From Salminus brasiliensis (lineage: Eukaryota > Chordata > Actinopteri > Characiformes > Bryconidae): DNA of 64,000 nt. A program made the position numbers and the translations under genes. The stretch's first letter is position 1, and every line of letters begins with the position of its first letter. Of this stretch, positions 13,959 through 26,466 are shown in pieces. Where the stretch lies: contig NC_132880.1 in assembly GCF_030463535.1 (NCBI RefSeq), forward strand, positions 35,288,842 through 35,352,841. The letters are read 5' to 3'. A model generated the notes under the pieces. The model saw nothing but the letters and a program-made list of their open reading frames with translations, ran no database searches and was not told the origin of the DNA.

Positions 13959-15060
13959 TCTGTTGATTTAGCCTTAACTATAAATTCTCAACAGTCGAGC
14001 TCTCAAAGTATCAAATCTGAAGCCAATAAACGTCTGCTTTACACCATCTGGACAGACTCCAAAAGTATGGTCTTATCAGGGCAGACCCTGAGACTAGCAT
14101 GGTGGTCTTTTATTCTGGCCTCATTCTTTCATCATGAGTATTGCAGAAGCTGGAGCGTTATGCTGCCTTTGTTTTTTTTTCCCGCACCGAGCAAAGTGTG
14201 AGAAAAGCAGTGGGAGAATGTCTCTCCTCCTCAGCCAGCTCCGGCTGTTTCCAGTTACCTTCCAACCGGAGAAAATATTTACTCCTGAAAACCGAGAGGA
14301 TAATTTTCCCTCCTTGACTCGCTTCCAGTGGCATCTGGCTTGTGTTAGGGGCTCTTCTGTGAGGGACAGTAAGAGTGAGAAGACAAAGCCTGAGCAACGT
14401 CTACTGAATCAGATCTCAAACCCAGGATGTTCCACCAAACAGAGTGAAAGATCCCAGTCTGCTTTAGTAACACACACTCTTCACAGTGATGGTTCCTGCA
14501 GGTTCTTTAAATAATAACTATTGTAAATGGGACGTGCAAGTGTGAAAACATCTTTAACACTAAGGTCCTACTTTAAAACTAATTAAATGTTCTTCCTAGA
14601 ATGGCACGTTCAAGCTAAGAGCCATTTAGGAACCATTGTTTTTAGGCGTGAGGTCCTGCTGTGAAGAGGGACACAAACTAACACTAAAGGTTCTTGTGAA
14701 GGGGGCTAGACACAGAAAAAGCTTACACTGATTACATCAACGTTCTCTCATTTATTAATGTGTTCTTGCAGCGTTTCAAGCTCTGCAGTCTTCATCAGAC
14801 TGAACAATCAGTGCGCAGACATTTATGTTTCTTGCATAATAATTCATAGTCAGGTCCAGGTTTCATACACAGTGTTAAATGAGTCATTGTCTATCATCAC
14901 ACATTTTAAATTGTATTGCATTCAATTAAAGTGGTTCAAATGTGTACAATATCTCCATGTGTGGCATACACTCTTTTAAGGAGATGTAATAAAGGGTTCT
15001 TTTGGTGATGCCATAGAAGACCATCTTAGGTTCCATACAAACATGTTTAAAAAAGATACA

Positions 15061-15470
15061 CGGATCAGTCATAACATTAGCACCACCTGTCTTATAATAT
15101 TAAGTGGATCCCCTTTCTGAGACCACATTCATCTGACCATTCAAGGCATGGACTCCACAAGACCTCCTGTGGTCTCTGGCACCAAGATGTTTGCAGAATA
15201 TCTTTTTAAGTTCTGTAAGTTGTGAGGTGGGACCTCCATGGATCTCAGCGATGAGCCTTAGGTGCCCATACCCCTGTCGCCAGTTCACTCCTTGTCTTTT
15301 TGAAGGTTTTGAGCCACTTGTGGAAGGTACTGACCACTGCATACCAGAAAAAACCCCACAAGACTTGCCTGATGTTTTAAAGATGTTCTAGCCCAGTCAT
15401 CTAGCCATCACAAATTTGGCTCGTGTCAAAGTGGCTCAGATCCTGAGCTTGCCTGCCCATTTTTTGTCAA
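15061..15470 (-). mobile_element. Internally deleted Tc1-like element
   Basis: The left end 'ggatcagtcataacattagcaccacctg' and the following 'ggcatggactccacaagacc..ctgtggt.tctggcaccaagatgtttgcag' belong to a Tc1/mariner family whose transposase would read on the minus strand. The right half ('cccatacccctgtcgccagttcactcc..tgaccactgcataccag') matches the N-terminal DNA-binding coding part. The middle of the transposase gene is missing. Related deleted copies lie at 18440-18830 and 38425-38850. Confidence 0.75.
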
Positions 15471-16649
15471 TCAATGTCTTTCACTTTACTTTGACTTATC
15501 ATTGGTACTAATGTAATGGCTGCTCAGTCTATGTGTAAGTGTGAGGAAGCTTTTAAGGGGCATTGAACCTTTTAATATACATGTAATATAAAGGTTCTAT
15601 ACTAATGTCATGGTTCTATATTTATTACATTACATTACATTACAATACTTTAAAGGTAATTTAAGGAACTATAATGCTTTCTTTATGGCATTGTACAACT
15701 CATAATTACAATAGAAATGTTCCAAATGACTTGCAATTAAATTGTTTTACATCAACTTACATTAACATTAAGAATAGTTTTAGCTTTATAAACAGTGAAA
15801 TACTGTTTTAAAACTTTTTCGAGAAGCAATATTATGTAATGATGGTAGGATCATTAGTGGATATTAGTGAAATTGATGTACACATGTGAATCAGATACAT
15901 TCAGTCTATAAGCCTCCTTCTTAACTTTTTATTTGGGTTGACCCATATAAACACTACACAGATGCCTAAATTGTGTATTCTTCATTTCTCTATTCCGAGG
16001 GGCACAGTTTGTCCTCAGACTGATGATGGACTAGTGAAGTTGCCACTCACGCCACTCCTTCTTTGGACTGCACAGCAGATATAAGTTTTGCTTTTCCTCG
16101 CTTAGGCATCTACAGAGCTATAGTGTCCATATAGGGCCATGTCCATCTTTACCCTGTCTTGCTCAGATTTAGTGACTGACTACACTCATTGCAGTGCTAA
16201 ACAAGGTTCCTTAGTGTTTAGCCATAGAAGGAACACATTTGACTCCCTCTGAAGCAATGGTTCTGCAATCGGGCCTCAGGGTCCCCTGGATGGTCCACAT
16301 TTTTGCTCTTTTTTGCCAAGTGTTGTCAGAGTGCCATATGGGGGGTTGGGGATTCTAAGGGCCTGTAACTAACAGGGGCCCTACAAATGTGTTTATTTAG
16401 TACTTTGACAGAATTGTTAGAGCTGTGGGGCCCAGTGTAATATCTTTTAACCGGGCCAAAATCCCTGGCAGCACCTCTGAGTGTTGGAAAGTGGGATCGA
16501 GCAGAAATGTGGACCTCAGGAGTACTGAGGACTGGTTTGAGAACTCCTGCAGTGAAGTACCTTTACATTTTTCAGATTCTTTAAAGAAATGTGTTTGTAG
16601 CTGATACATAACGTTGAAGAACTTCTATGCAATGTAAAGGTCATATACA

Positions 16650-16920
16650 CTATAAAGAAGTCAAGAAGTCAAGGATTTTAATAGAGCCTTTTCCTGCTTT
16701 TGTTGGAGTAGCTGTCTCTACTGTCCATGGAAAGCTTTTGGAGTGTTGCTGTGAGGATTTGATGGAATTCAGTGACAAGACTGTTCAGCCAGGGCAGGAT
16801 GTTGGACGATCACCACCTCACCTACTGCATATTCTTCAGTACATTAGGTATTACTATGAAACATAAAGTAGCTTAATGCAGTCATTAAAATGGGTGTCCA
16901 CAAACATTTGGCCACAGTGT
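16650..16920. mobile_element. Non-autonomous Tc1-type element
   Basis: It contains 'tttgttggagtagctgtctctactgtccatgg' and ends 'gggtgtccacaaacatttgg', hallmarks of a deletion derivative of a Tc1 element. It is about 45-55 percent the length of its relative at 17728-18210 and lacks its middle part. The 79-aa frame over it is meaningless. Confidence 0.75.
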
Positions 16921-17727
16921 TCCTAGAACCATGTTCCCAGTTTCATTTCATTTTTCCACTATGGCTATCCTAACATGTTGCAATCACAAAGGGTATTTAC
17001 ATAATACGTCTGTTTTGGGTGTCAGCAAGAAGAGCCTAAATGCTTTCTCAGTCATTCTCAGTGTTTATGGTCCAACTAGACACATCATCACCTTTGAGTA
17101 GTATACAAAATAAACAGGGTCAGTGTGTTAGGCCGCACTTTTCACATACACCCCAGCGCCCTGCTTGAAAGCATCACGACTCACCCGGGCCTGAGTACTG
17201 TTGATTGCTCAATGGCAAGTACATCAACATGCCAAGCGCCTAGAGTGTTGGGCATGATAGATCACGCTGCAGCCTATTATTATAACCCATTACCATTAAT
17301 AATGCATATCTCCTCCTCTCTTCATTACCTCCGCCTACATGTTAACATAACACCTTCCATTCTGAGCTCACCTCAAAGCAGTCCCTACTGTCCCTGAACA
17401 CACGACTGAGCAACACACACACATACACACATGCTCACCAGCAGCATGCATGCTTAAGCGGTTATGCAATACAAATTGTACTCTGATAGTGTCACGTCTT
17501 TCAGTTCAAGCTGACCATTTGCTGTGCAGAACGTCTTGCACTTCTGAGCCGATTTAGTCACTACACTTACAGTTACGGCACTTGTCACTATGCTCAGTAC
17601 ATGATGGTCTGGCTAGAATCCCAGAGCAGTTCGGCAAAGCTAAGAAACATGAGAAACTGCTAACAAGTTTTATTTCAGAGAGTGAAACAGTAAACAGTTC
17701 TCTAAAATATCATTCACTATACAGACT

Positions 17728-18210
17728 GTATACAGAAGTATTGGGACACCTGCTCATTCATTGTTCCTCCGAAATGATGGGTCTTAAAAAGAGTTTATGC
17801 TGATTTTGTTGGGGTAACTATCTCTACCGTCCAGGGAAAGGCTTTCTAATAGGTTTTGGAGCACTGCTGTGAGAAATTAATTGCATTCAGCAACAATAGC
17901 GTTAGTGTGGTCAGGTGGTTGGATGATCACCATTCCACCTTATTCCCAACTTCTCAGCTTATCCCAAAAGTATTAGATGGAGAACCATCAATCCAGAGAA
18001 CACAGTTTCACTGCTCCACAGTTCAATGCTGCGGCTCATGTTGATCTGCTCCAAAGAGCCCTATTCTATTGCTGATACTTTTCTACAAGGACTAGACAAG
18101 CTGTGTGTATGCATTTGTACATCTGTGACAGCAATGGGTGCAACTCAAAGTTGCATGAATGAATTCATCAGAAGGGGTGTCCACAAACATTTGGACATAT
18201 ACTTTATGTA
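17728..18210. mobile_element. Non-autonomous Tc1-type element, fuller copy
   Basis: It runs from 'gtatacagaagtattgggacacctgctc' to 'aaggggtgtccacaaacatttggacatatac'. It keeps the family order: 'ttctctaccgtccagg', 'gatgatcaccattcca', 'agaacacagtttcactgctcc', 'ctacaaggactagacaagctgtgtg'. There is no transposase. The reading frames at 17856-18211 are spurious. Confidence 0.8.
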
Positions 18211-18439
18211 ATGTTAATTCATTTGAATTCCTTGCTTATCCTATGTTACAGGATGACAGAACCGACCATTAAGTCATACATTAGTTTCTATCGTGAGAGA
18301 TCAAACATGTTTTGGCTGATCACCTGCATCTTGGTTGCATCCATGGAAGATTAGCATTGTTGCTTTACTATGCACTCGACTGACAGATTACATAATTGAA
18401 CAATTGAATTACGTATATTATATGTATAATATATATATA

Positions 18440-18830
18440 TAGCCATAATATTAGTACCATGTGTAAAGTGAAAAACACTGATGATCTTTATCTACAGTGG
18501 CATCTGTGAATGGGTGGAATACATTAGGTAGCAAGTGAACAGTCAGTTCTTGAAGGTAATGTGTTAAAAACATAGAAAATAGGCAAGCATTTGACAAGGG
18601 CCAGATTGTGATGGCAAGAAGACCATGGGTCAGAACCTCTTCAAAACACCAGACAGGTCTTGTGGGGTTTTTCTCTGGTATTCAGTGGTCAGTACCTACC
18701 TTTCTTGGTGCCAGATACTACAGTACATCTTCATAGGTCTTGTGGAGTCACAGGCCTTGAATGGTCAGATCTGCTATGGTGGCACGGGGTGGACCTACTC
18801 AATATTAAGCAGGTTATGGATCATGAAGTC
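18440..18830 (-). mobile_element. Internally deleted Tc1-like element, same family as 15061
   Basis: It contains 'aagtgaaaaacactgatgatctt' at the left, then 'tcttgtggggtttttctctggtattcagtggtcagtacc' and 'cttggtgccagatac..tcttgtggagtc', and ends near 'caggttatggatcatgaa'. It is a scrambled and shortened copy; the 90-aa frame across it is not a gene. Confidence 0.65.
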
Positions 18831-20288
18831 TGAAAGGGATAACAAAATCATGCCAATGGATGTTTTTATCTTTTCTAAACAAACATCTAAACCATAACTT
18901 TTCATCAATGTTGGAATGTGAAATACATGTACTAATGTAAGAAGAGGCACTTCAAGGCATACTTACATGAGGGACCTGGATTGAACAGACTTTTTAAACT
19001 CCTAAAAAGTGGCTCCTTCATGGTCCTTTTATAAAGCCAATTATAAATAATGACAACTCAAGGACCCATTTGAATGCTCAAAGGGTTCTCCCACATGACA
19101 GAGGACCTCTTGCATATAGTTCTTTAAATAACCTTTAATAAATAGCACCTAATAAGGTCAAAGTATCCTTTAACACTTAACTATACAGTAAAATCCTCAT
19201 TTGCTGAGATTGTGTACAGGTAAATATCTACTCAATTAAGGCAAACTTTAGACATCTCCGCAGCTTACTCCACCATTTCCTTCTGGTCTGCCCTGGCACC
19301 CTGGCTCCACGTTGTGTATGAAATAATTGCCCATTCCTTTCATGGGATTATGGAAGTAAATCTCTTCTGTAGCACTGCGATGCCGGGAGCCATTGAAATC
19401 CTGTTACATGGCTGTATTATACTGCAATTAATTGCTTTTTGAAATGCTAAGCTCCTTCTCTCTTTGATTCAGAACAGTTGACTCATCCTTCTTGAAGGGG
19501 GTTGGGGCAGACTCATGCCAACGGATTGGTGACAAATAACACTAAACCTGCTCTTTTTTTCCACTTCAGAAAAGGATATTAGCTTGAAAAGAAGCAGAGA
19601 AACTCATGTGAGTAGGGAAGAATCATTCCATGCAGAGGGATTCTTCACCTTGTTTGGACAAGCGCAAAGAAACCACTTACTAGAATGAATCTCCACTGTC
19701 TTTACCTAGCTCATGAGCTCAATGTTTGACCTCTCACTAAGGCAACAGATGACAATCTGAGAGCAGTTCCACATTCCAAACCTCTCTGGTGGCGTCACAT
19801 GACCGGGCTGGTGCATTCTGTGGGCCAGGCTTTGCTGAATGAGTGCAAGTTTGTTGACTCTAGTAGCGAGTGCCTGGCGTCTGCGTGGTGCACTGCACTG
19901 CCCCAGCCGCCACATCAACCACTGTTTCCTCCAGCCAACAGGATGAGCTCTGAGTCATCGCTCACTTGACTGCTGCTGATGACACGGCGCGCAACGTATC
20001 ACAAAATTTCACTCCAACAAACCTCACAGCCTAGTCCAGGCTCTGAGAAACGGAGAAGAGGAAATGGACATTCAGGGCATGACAGTGTGGAGAAAGAGTT
20101 CAGAAATAAAAGGCATCCTGCACACTCATGAAATCATTGTATAACTGAAAGGGTTTATGTCAGTCATTTCCATTCAACCAAACAGAGTGGATTTGGCAGA
20201 CTGATAGGATCAATACTGTGATCAAGCACATTTATAAATATAGACATATAGACACTGTGGTGTTTGAAGGCACATGAATATGACATAT
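18831..20288. other. Mostly repeat-free flank with candidate regulatory block
   Basis: 19010-19190 has 'ggttctt' family fragments. 19240-20050 is free of recognisable repeats and dense in homeodomain and Otx-like words, including a perfect palindrome GCAATTAATTGC (19424-19435) and GGGATTA (about 19344-19350). No coding signal is seen. Confidence 0.5.
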
Positions 20289-20745
20289 ACAGTATAAGGA
20301 CAAAGTATTTAGGCATCTAAACATTACACCTACAGCAGGTTTTTATGACATGATTTTAAAACCATTAGCATTAATGTGGAGTCGCCCCCCCCCCCCCCCC
20401 CCCTGCAGCTCTGACAGCATGTTATTGAGTCAGCAGAGCGATGGTTTACCCACTATACACCTTAGCACTCAGCAACCTTGCTCTGCAACTTTATGTAGTC
20501 TGAGTCTGATTTGGTCTTTAACACTTCCACTTTTCAAATGTACAAGGAGTAAAGAAATTTCACTAATTTGTTGCAACGGTGGGATCCTATTATTCAGTGA
20601 GCTCTTTAGAACCACCCATTCTTTCACTAGAGTTTGTAAAGGTGGACTGCATGGCTAAGTCCTTGATTTTATACACCTGTGACAATGGAACATCTGAATT
20701 CAGTGATTAAGGGCTGTGTCCCAATACATTTGTCCATGTAGTGTA
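20289..20745. mobile_element. Internally deleted Tc1-type element
   Basis: It starts 'cagtataaggacaaagtatttaggcatctaaacatt' and ends 'cccaatacatttgtccatgtagtgta', the ends of another Tc1 family. Remnants such as 'cactaatttgttgcaacggtggga' and 'ttcagtgagctctttagaaccacccattctttcac' survive. It is interrupted by a run of 19 C (20385-20403). Confidence 0.75.
20385..20403 (+). repeat. (C)19 homopolymer
   Basis: An uninterrupted run of 19 C within a Tc1 relic. It is liable to length errors in sequencing. Confidence 0.9.
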
Positions 20746-20789
20746 ACTCATCTATGTTTATTCAAAAGTTCTCCTAACTCATATTTTTC

Positions 20790-21519
20790 AGTTCTGCAGC
20801 TCAGTTTGGTGACAAGTTGTGCAACTCAAAACCATTAGTAAATGTGCAGTAGTTAAAATTACTTTAATAATGAATATGATTTTTGGTCTGTGTTCCTCCT
20901 CCTGATTCTGCTTACTATTTATTCCCATCTGTAGGTTAGAACTCCCCCTTTCACATGGGAAGGCCTTTCTATTCTCAGACACCTGACCACGGAGAGCTGT
21001 GATGCGATTATAATGCGAACTTATAATCCCGCCTCTTGCCGAGCAGGCAGTTAGACAATTGTGCCGCTCTGAAATGAGTTACATATCAGTGTCCAGGAAA
21101 TAATAGGGAAGTAACTTAACACAGAGCTGTGTTTTTATGTAGTGTAAGTTTTTGCAGCTCTAGAGTGGCACAGTGGTCTAACTGTCTGCTCATCAAATGT
21201 GAGGAGATCATGCGTTCAAATCCCAACAAGAGATTTGTGCTATGTCATCAAAAGCCTTGCATTTTGGGGGCATTCCTGCAAGAGGAATTAAATACATTGA
21301 GAGGGACTTACTAAACATCTTACACAATATATAAGCAATTTCAGCTGCAGTTTCATTTACTAGTGTTTTTGAGGCTTAACTCACTTTAGTCATTCTGGAT
21401 AAGAGTGTCTGCAAAATACATTAAATGTAAATGTACGTATTGTTGACCAAACAGATATACAGAACTACAAATGTTTGTGAGTTAGAAAAAACTTGTGCCT
21501 AAACTGAGTTGAGTTACCT
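20790..21519. mobile_element. Inverted-repeat element made of two head-to-head tRNA-like arms (copy 2)
   Basis: It has the same architecture as 6905-7479 but lies in the opposite orientation. The right arm (from 21156) carries A box TGGCACAGTGG (21166-21176) and B box GTTCAAATCC (21214-21223). The left arm runs on the minus strand from about 21072, with a diverged A box and a broken B box. The sequence upstream of the intact arm ('gtgtagtgta..tt') matches the centre side of copy 1's intact arm, so the whole element, not each arm separately, is the repeated unit. Outer ends are CTCAGTTTGGTGACAAGTT and its inverse ending GAGTTGAGTTACCT. Confidence 0.7.
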
Positions 21520-24500
21520 CAAAAACAATGATCTGTAATCAGTTACTGTATCCTTTTAAGCTTTTAAGCTTTCCATACTTTTTGCTGTGTGTATTGTCCG
21601 GCTGAGATTATGGAAGAATGAGCAGACATTGTTATTATTACATGCAACTACAATTAATGTCAAAAGTTTTTACAACATGGAGGAGCTGTCAAAAATCTCA
21701 ACCGCAGCTTAAATTTGCCTGTTTGAAATCTGATGCCATTGCTTGTTTAGCTTTTGTGCTACAGAGTGAAGGCCAGAGGCACCGTGTGTGGGAACTGTAT
21801 CCTGTAAGTCATGGAGACTGCTAGTGAATGCTGCTACCTGGGCAAGAGTCCAAACCTCATGCTGCATATACCTCCAGTTAAAATGTAGTGTCTGTGGAGA
21901 GGGGCTTGAAGCTAGATTAAAGCAGGGCCGGTATGTTTTACAGTCTACTGGACTCCAGCTGGGAGATAACACTCCCTGGCAGCTTGCAAGCAGCCTGGCT
22001 CGGCAGGTGTAGGAATGCATTCAAAAGTCTACTGTACGTTTCATTTTTGAGACCGCCCTCTCCTGACGTAGCTGTAATGAGTACAGGAACGGCAGCTGCA
22101 GCTTTGAGTTATTGCCTGGGGGCAGCAAGCTCAGGGCCCTCCCAGACTTTTGTGTTGAAGTCCAGAGCAATTTGTCTGACTATAGTAGTTAGTGCAAAAA
22201 CACTGCCAGCACATTTCATCACTGTCTTGTGAATTGCTGCCTTGTGATTCATTTTATAATGAGTGGACAAATAGAAATAATTGATAATTACTTCAACATC
22301 TATATTACAATCTTAGTCCTTGAAATTAAGGTACTAAAGGCTGCATTTCTGAGGATTCTAAGTAGTTCTTTGGTGTATAAATAATATGTGACTTTGGTTG
22401 AGGTGACAAATGTTCAGATGACTTTTAATAAGCATATTAAAACCCCTGAATTTAGCCTGAGGATGAAACACTGATTTCCTTTTATAGAGGCCTTGTAAGA
22501 AAAAAAAAGAAAAAGATAAGATCTGCTTTTATTTAACTGGTTTACATCACATAGACTAGCCTGCACTAGACATAGGCTAGCTTAGCCTAGTCAAAACAAA
22601 CACATATTTTTTGTTATTTACAAATCTTCAATAGTGACCTTTCTTAGTGTCCAATTGGCATGTTGTGCTAGCTGAAGCTGATTGGTCAGCCTAGTGTTAG
22701 CTTTTAGCCACTTTAGAAGCTCTAGCATGCTGGATAACAGCATAATTCCTTGCTTCAGTTGCATAGAGTTAGCTTTTAGTCACTCCAACTAGGCATCAGT
22801 CCTTGCTTTGGTCGGCCTGGCATTAGCTTTTAGCCCTTTTAGCCTCGCTTCCATATTTCCATATTTCCATATTGTCACATTTAGCCTGTAGCTAGATAAT
22901 TGCCTGAGTGTATTCAAATTTTGGGGGTGTAAATATAAATAATTAGTCAAGTTTTGGACTTTTGGGATTGAGAAATTGTACTGCTTTGTTTTTACCTATG
23001 GTAATTTTGCTTTTGAATGAGGAGACAACAGTGTTTGAAGTTCTGGGTTTGACCATTCCATGTACCAAACTCTCATTATTCACGTATGGCAAGATGAATA
23101 CAGTTGGACATTTTAAGGCCCCGATTTTACAGTTTCAGAGATAGCAGAAAGACAGCATTAGGGGCAATAGCAGCACTCTCACATACATAAAGACATCTGT
23201 CATTACACCTGCTGAGCTGTGGAATGTTCAACATTCAGATCACCTCCCAGTTTCTTGATTGCCTCTGACAAAAACTGCCCATGGTTAAAGTTCAGCTATG
23301 ATTATGATGCATCAGTCTTGTCAAGGCCAGATCTGCTAGTATTAGTCATCACTGGCGTTCAGTGTACGTTGCCTGTAGAGAATAACTTACACCTGCTCCA
23401 ACTGCCTGGTGCCTGGCCGCTCTATGGAAAGCATGATCAGCAGGCTCTCTTTACTGTTGGCTGTGAGTGAGTCAGCTAATTACAGTGGAAAAGAACCTTG
23501 AACAGGACTCCTGAGTGGAAATTATCTCAAATGGCCAGGTTCGCTGGAACACGCACACACACAAATATACACAGACGCTGCCCAAAACATTTCTCCCAAC
23601 ACCTGTTTATGTCACAACAGTGTGGAAGCTGACATTTCCCATGCAGGTTTGGGAAGGTTTTACACAAAAGCTTCAAGGGAGGAAAGAAAAATAAAGAACC
23701 GTAAAACCTGTTCCGCCTGCGTTACTGTATGACCAATGCACATATCAAACCCTGAGTCATCTATATGAAAAGATCACTGAAAACATGGTTACTAAAAATA
23801 AACCAGCTTTTCATGGCAATATTCCCACCATGTTTGAACTCAACGCCTCATTTCCACAGCAGCTGTTTGCTAAGTGTCCGCTGAAGGAGGACAGGAACAG
23901 TTGCAAGCAGCAATTATAGAACCTCTCTCCCTCTCTCTTTCATAGCATGTGACATTGTGATGAAAAAAAGGTCAATTGTCCTGCCATGGCAGTAATTTCC
24001 AGTCACTCTAAACATAGAAACCATAGTCCACAGTTGTTATTGATGCATTCTTTACTTTCACTCTGCTATTGATTCCACCTATGCTAGCTGCACTTTCAGT
24101 ACAGAATCAGGTATGGAGGTTTGAGTTCAATGGTGCAGTGGATCCAGGGCAAAACGGGAGGCCTCATTAATCTCATCACCTCAAAACAAATTAGATTCCG
24201 ATGGACTTGGGGATATAACGACCCTGCTCACCACAGACTACGTTCCCAAGAGAATGCTTTGAAGGCAAAGACCTTTTCTGCCCAAGCAAACAGGTGCCTG
24301 TTCAATTAATCCTTTCCACAGTAGAAGCCAAAGAAACGGGGACAAAGGTTTGTGCAAGACGTCTGAAAAAAACCTGGTCAACAGTCCATGTGGGCCAATA
24401 CATCTCTGATTTCAAAACACTTTGACATGCACTTCCTGATTTAGGTCACACTCTCGTTCTCCAATTAAATATGCCAGCCAAGATTACAGTGTGTCAGCTC

Positions 24501-25164
24501 CAGAAATGATACTTTAACAGCCTGGAACAAAGATTTATCTGGTAGCCGAGCCCATTACAGTGTTCATTATTAGCCCATCACCTACTCTTTGAAGGGTCGA
24601 TACTGTGGAAACTCCCTTTTTGCTCACTTTGCTCACTTACTTTTTTAATAATACAGTTTGATGTGCTACATAATCACTGTTACAGTTATCAAAAGTACTG
24701 AACAAAATTCGGAATACAGTGGTGTCTGGATTCTATACATTTTCTGATACAGCAAAAAGAAGAAGGCTAAAAATGTACCTTATGTTAATGTTTCGAATGT
24801 TTTTAATGCAAGCCATACTACAATGATACAACTCAACATGCTGTGATACAATACGCTGAGTGCAAGCTATGACCACAAAAACCCACACTGACATACTTCT
24901 GCTTATCACACATCGCATTTAATAATGCTGCACCTTTACATGGAAGAGTGTTTCCGCACAGACTGCTTTCTAAATTAGACAAAATACAAGGCAGGCGATC
25001 AACCAATCAGAACACAGGTACTTTACATATAGGCACAGCATAAATACCAAGTAACAAGAACAGCCTGCTGAATTCTAAGGGATAAGGACCCATGATTTTT
25101 AGCTTATCAAAACGAAATCAGGTAAAATAAGATATTTTAACATCATTTTTGAAGTAACACCTCA
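21520..25164. other. Gene-free flank
   Basis: 22640-22850 has three loose copies of a 'ccttgctt..gcattagcttttagcc' motif, and 22850-22873 has a 7-bp 'tttccata' triplication. 23200-24620 is repeat-poor and a candidate conserved noncoding region, including 24130-24310 and 24450-24600. No exon was recognised. Confidence 0.5.
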
Positions 25165-25417
25165 TCTAACTCATCGGGTTGTGGGTTCGATTCCCGGGCT
25201 CGGCAGGCTGCCACTGTTGGGCCCTTGAGCAAGGCCCTTTACCCTCTCTGCTCCCCGGGTGCTGGAGCTGGCTACCCACCACTCTGGGTGTGTGTGTACT
25301 CACTGCCCCTAGTTCACTAGTGTGTGTGTGTTTGTGCAATACCACAGATGGGTTAAATGCGGATTACACATTTTGCTGTACAGTGACAAATACGTGCACC
25401 TTACCTTACCTTAGCTA
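25165..25417 (+). mobile_element. tRNA-derived SINE, 5'-truncated
   Basis: A B box GGTTCGATTCC (25184-25194) is followed by the SINE body 'ggctgccactgttgggcccttgagcaaggccc' and 'gatgggttaaatgcggattaca', ending in (TTACC)n at about 25399-25413. The A-box part is missing. The 79-aa frame over it is not a gene. Confidence 0.8.
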
Positions 25418-26059
25418 ATTACTAAAGGCCTTGGTAAAATGGATTAGGCGTATTAGTACAGGGAATTATTGTGGGCATGCATGGATCTCCAACACAGGAG
25501 ACGAGAACCCCTGATTTAAGCCATGCAAACCATCTCAACCACGTTAACCACTTGGCCTACAAAAGGCCCTCACCACTCCCCAGCCTTTCCGCGCAGAGCA
25601 GAGATGAGTCACATGAACAAACACGCATCGCTTAAACATTCCTCTAACGTCCACCATTGCTGCACTTTCCTTTTAAAGCAGAGGTATTGTAAGCAGGCAG
25701 GAAAGCCCTTGAAATCGTGGAAAACGTCTTACAGAACATAGAGGCAATGTCATTTCTCAATTAATGATGGATTAACAGAGAGGAAAACAGCAGCAGAGCA
25801 GCGCTGCGTTTTGAAATAAACTAGGTTAATCATTGCCCCGGTGCCACACTTGTTTCCACGAGGAAGAAATGCGGAGCAGGTTGTATGAACGCAGGCTTTA
25901 ATGCTCCCCAGTCAGAAATAGGGCATGTGCAGGACCACCAGCGAGCTGAATGGATTTCATTCTGCTTTTCAAAATCTGTAATTATTATCTGACTAGCAAA
26001 ACAAAAACTTAGCAAACTGAAACTGGATTCTGACATTCAATGCGAATTTGCTACGTGTG
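25418..26059. other. Distal 5' flank of trib1
   Basis: No gene or repeat recognised. It is moderately GC-rich in places, ending at the promoter block. Confidence 0.5.
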
Positions 26060-26466
26060 GCTGATTGCTCAATCAAGCTGTGCAAATGTGACATGGGAAA
26101 AGCTGAACGGCGCTGTGTGTTTTTAATACCACCCGTATTCCCCAAAGCCCCGCCCCCTGCTTCTTATTATAGGCTGATAGCGTCCAGCCTCTTTCTCTGG
26201 AAAGCGCTAGTGATCAGGTCTACGTGTGAGTGTGGACCACTAGCCAATCCTAGCGCAGGAGGAGGACGCTGCAAACCAATCCAGTTGCTAGGTGGGCGGG
26301 GCATGCCGCAATACGGGTGGGTTCGAAAAATAATAACGCCGCTCGAAGCGGGCGGAGTTCCAGCTGTCGTCGTGTGCGAGAGCTTCAACATCGCACAGCC
26401 TTTTTTTACCAAGCGGCGTCGGAGGGGTTTTGGGAGGTCGTTTCTGTTTGTATTTTGTTTCCTGGG
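26060..26466 (+). promoter_or_regulatory. trib1: Probable trib1 promoter and start of CpG-rich block
   Basis: Composition shifts from AT-rich flank to GC- and CpG-rich sequence that continues through exon 1. Readable motifs are a C/EBP-like dyad ATTGCTCAAT (26064-26073), GC boxes CCCCGCCCCC (26148-26157) and GGGCGGGGC (26294-26302), two CCAAT boxes (26244-26248 and 26276-26280) and an AT-rich AAAAATAATAA (26326-26336) that could serve as a weak TATA element. Transcription probably starts between about 26350 and 26450; this is inferred from the spacing only. The long reading frames across this block on both strands are by-products of GC richness. Confidence 0.6.

Larger units (their letters stand above)
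11897..15060. other. Gene-free flank
   Basis: Apart from the two repeats annotated within it, I see no gene. 12440-12880 is moderately GC-rich and repeat-free. 14130-14515 has a 126-aa open frame whose composition and lack of motifs argue against a gene. 14520-15050 holds 'ggttctt' family repeat fragments. Confidence 0.5.

Noticed and set aside
14134..14514. 126-aa open frame
   Set aside because: No domain, no splice-compatible neighbours, unremarkable composition, and an antisense frame of similar openness.
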